Part shown: positions 62,768 through 64,000 of the stretch, one piece after another | Numbering within the stretch: position 1 is the first letter of the stretch | Layout of the letters: each line of letters opens with the position of its first letter | Assembly (NCBI GenBank): GCA_002239105.1 | Contig: MPNQ01000001.1 | Location: 1-64,000 of the forward strand | DNA: 64,000 bases | Direction of reading: 5' to 3' | DNA from: a marine group bacterium Sva0996 bin134 | GTDB taxonomy: Bacteria > Actinomycetota > Acidimicrobiia > Acidimicrobiales > Bin134 | Program-made: the position numbers and the translations under genes | The notes under the pieces: generated by a model | The model's database searches: none | Seen by the model: only the letters and a program-made list of their open reading frames with translations | What the model was told of the DNA's origin: nothing

Positions 62768-63058
62768 ATGACTGACACCATGGATGCCCTGCCCGAGCCG
62801 CCGACTGGGCACGTCAAAGTGGTTTACATGGGGCCGGTGGCGCCCCACTGGGACTTCATGTCGGATTTCGGCGATTCGGGGCATATCGAGCAGTTCAAGA
62901 CCCGGGCCGAGGCCCGCTTGTTGCTGCTTCCCCCCCATGATCCGCAATTCCGTCGCAATCGGGAGCGGATCAACCGGGACGCCGAGCGGGAAAACCTGCT
63001 CATCGACTGGGACTTGGGGTACGACGAAGAAGAGGAGAGCGAGACCGTTAAGGGGTAG
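62768..63058 (+). CDS. Small hypothetical protein upstream of ppk
   Basis: The 96-residue soluble protein starts MTDTMDALPEPPTGHVKVVYMG with AGGAG upstream. It contains PHWDFMSDFGDSGHIEQFKTRAEARLLL-like charged helices and an acidic end (DEEEESETVKG). I do not recognise a domain. It precedes ppk by 18 bases, so it may be co-expressed with it. Confidence 0.68.
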   Translation: MTDTMDALPEPPTGHVKVVYMGPVAPHWDFMSDFGDSGHIEQFKTRAEARLLLLPPHDPQFRRNRERINRDAERENLLIDWDLGYDEEEESETVKG

Positions 63059-63076
63059 GCGCGAAGGCAGCAATAC

Positions 63077-64000
63077 ATGGTTCTGGAATCCATCGACATA
63101 GATGCTGAGGCTGGGCGATTCATCAATCGCGAGCTCTCCTGGTTGGATTTCAACAGCCGCGTATTGGCCCAAGCCGAAGACCCGTCGGTGCCCTTGCTGG
63201 AGCGGGTCAAATTCTGCGCCATTTGGTCCTCCAACCTGGATGAGTTCTTCCAGGTCCGGGTGGCCGGACTCAAGGACCAGCTAGCCGGCCAATTCACCGG
63301 CACCACTCCCGACGGCCGCACCGCAGCCCAGCAACTCCATGAGATCCGCACCGAGGTGGATGCCCAGATGGACAGGGCCGCCCGCTGCCTGAGCGGCTTG
63401 AACGTCGAGTTGGCCGATGCCGGCATCGAGATCCTGAACTGGGACGACCTCGACGATGAGGAACGCAAGTTCCTCTCCGGCGAATTCGACGACCGCATCT
63501 ATCCGGTGCTGACCCCCCTGGCAGTGGACCTCGGCCATCCGTTCCCCTACATCTCCAATCTGTCGCTGAGCTTGGGCGTTCTAATGATCGACCCAGCCGA
63601 CGGGCACCAGCGGTTTGCCCGTCTGAAAGTACCCGCCACCTTCGGCCGCTTTCTCCAACTCCCCGACGAGCATCGCTTTGTCCCTGTCGAGCAGGTGGTG
63701 GCTGCTCACCTCCCCACGCTGTTCCCCGGGATGGAGATCACCGAGACGGTGGCCTTCCGGGTTACCCGAAACGCCGATTTGGCTGTGGACGAGGGCGAGG
63801 CCCAAGACCTGTTGGCCGCGGTGGAAGTCGAATTGCGCCGCCGCCGATTTCGAAGTGTGGTCCGCCTGGAGGTGGAGCACCTGGTGTCCTCAGAGATCCG
63901 CAGCCTTCTTATTGAGGAACTCGACATTGAGCGTGACGACGTCTACGAGGCGGACACCCTATTGGAGCTCTCCAGTCTCTGGGACTTGTTCGCCGTGGAC
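63077..64000 (+). CDS. ppk: Polyphosphate kinase (N-terminal part, continues beyond window)
   Basis: The 308 codons present cover the N-terminal domain and the start of the head domain of PPK1: RFINRELSWLDFNSRVLAQAED, SNLDEFFQVRVAGLKDQ, HPFPYISNLSLSLGVLM and FRVTRNADLAVDEGEAQDLL. PPK1 makes polyphosphate from ATP. The catalytic His and the PLD-like domains are beyond the window edge. The start is the ATG at 63077. Confidence 0.95.
   Translation, partial: MVLESIDIDAEAGRFINRELSWLDFNSRVLAQAEDPSVPLLERVKFCAIWSSNLDEFFQVRVAGLKDQLAGQFTGTTPDGRTAAQQLHEIRTEVDAQMDRAARCLSGLNVELADAGIEILNWDDLDDEERKFLSGEFDDRIYPVLTPLAVDLGHPFPYISNLSLSLGVLMIDPADGHQRFARLKVPATFGRFLQLPDEHRFVPVEQVVAAHLPTLFPGMEITETVAFRVTRNADLAVDEGEAQDLLAAVEVELRRRRFRSVVRLEVEHLVSSEIRSLLIEELDIERDDVYEADTLLELSSLWDLFAVD

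Overview
The window is a high-GC bacterial chromosome segment with tightly packed genes, many GTG starts and many 1- to 4-base overlaps. Two WhiB-type regulators, an F420-dependent LLM oxidoreductase, actinobacterial-type P450/ferredoxin genes, a PcrA helicase and a TatA-type Tat component point to Actinomycetota. An uncultured or poorly studied lineage such as Acidimicrobiia fits best; this placement is inference from gene content, as no rRNA is present. Both window edges cut genes: an ABC exporter at base 1 and polyphosphate kinase at base 64000.

Layout. 1-7.6 kb: partial ABC exporter, CopC-like copper protein, tadA, tRNA-Ser(CGA), a Baeyer-Villiger monooxygenase divergent from an ERG24-like sterol reductase and a DUF1214 protein, a membrane protein and tRNA-Arg(ACG). 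7.6-17 kb: one minus-strand operon of a branched-chain-type ABC importer (binding lipoprotein, an MFS-LivF fusion and a LivH-LivM-LivG triple fusion) followed by two P450s and a ferredoxin. 17-23 kb: PhyH-family dioxygenase, an S1-domain protein with a frameshifted front end, LLM oxidoreductase, pcrA. 23-29 kb: a variable, partly AT-rich island with two paralogous LuxR-like HTH proteins, three lipoproteins and two secreted metzincin-like proteins arranged as duplicated protease-lipoprotein cassettes. 29-37 kb: core metabolism (sucCD, purNH, metF, icd, mdh), then a PIN-type toxin-antitoxin pair with a visible promoter/operator. 37.7-41.3 kb: cobalamin riboswitch and btuF-btuC-btuD-cobO. 41.4-44.7 kb: small hypothetical genes, two long poly-G tracts ahead of a secreted FN3 protein, an SCP2-like protein and a RelE/ParE-like toxin-antitoxin pair. 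44.7-49.8 kb: a DUF368 membrane protein and a two-gene unit of a nuclease-RecQ fusion plus a coiled-coil protein. 49.8-53.8 kb: OsmC and sdhCAB. 53.8-60.7 kb: a GH2-like and a GH1-like protein, both lacking their catalytic residues, interleaved with a MoxR-type ATPase and a VWA protein. 60.9-64 kb: whiB, tatA, a TIM-barrel isomerase-like gene, a second whiB, a small protein and ppk.

How the genes work together. The core genes cover most of the oxidative TCA cycle (icd, sucCD, sdhCAB, mdh), late purine synthesis with folate metabolism, and B12 uptake and adenosylation. The accessory genes suggest import and oxidation of a hydrophobic substrate (Liv/MFS importer with P450s; BVMO with sterol reductase; SCP2-like protein). 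The strongest candidates for undescribed systems are the nuclease-RecQ/coiled-coil pair, the pseudo-glycosidase/MoxR/VWA cluster, and the protease-lipoprotein cassettes.
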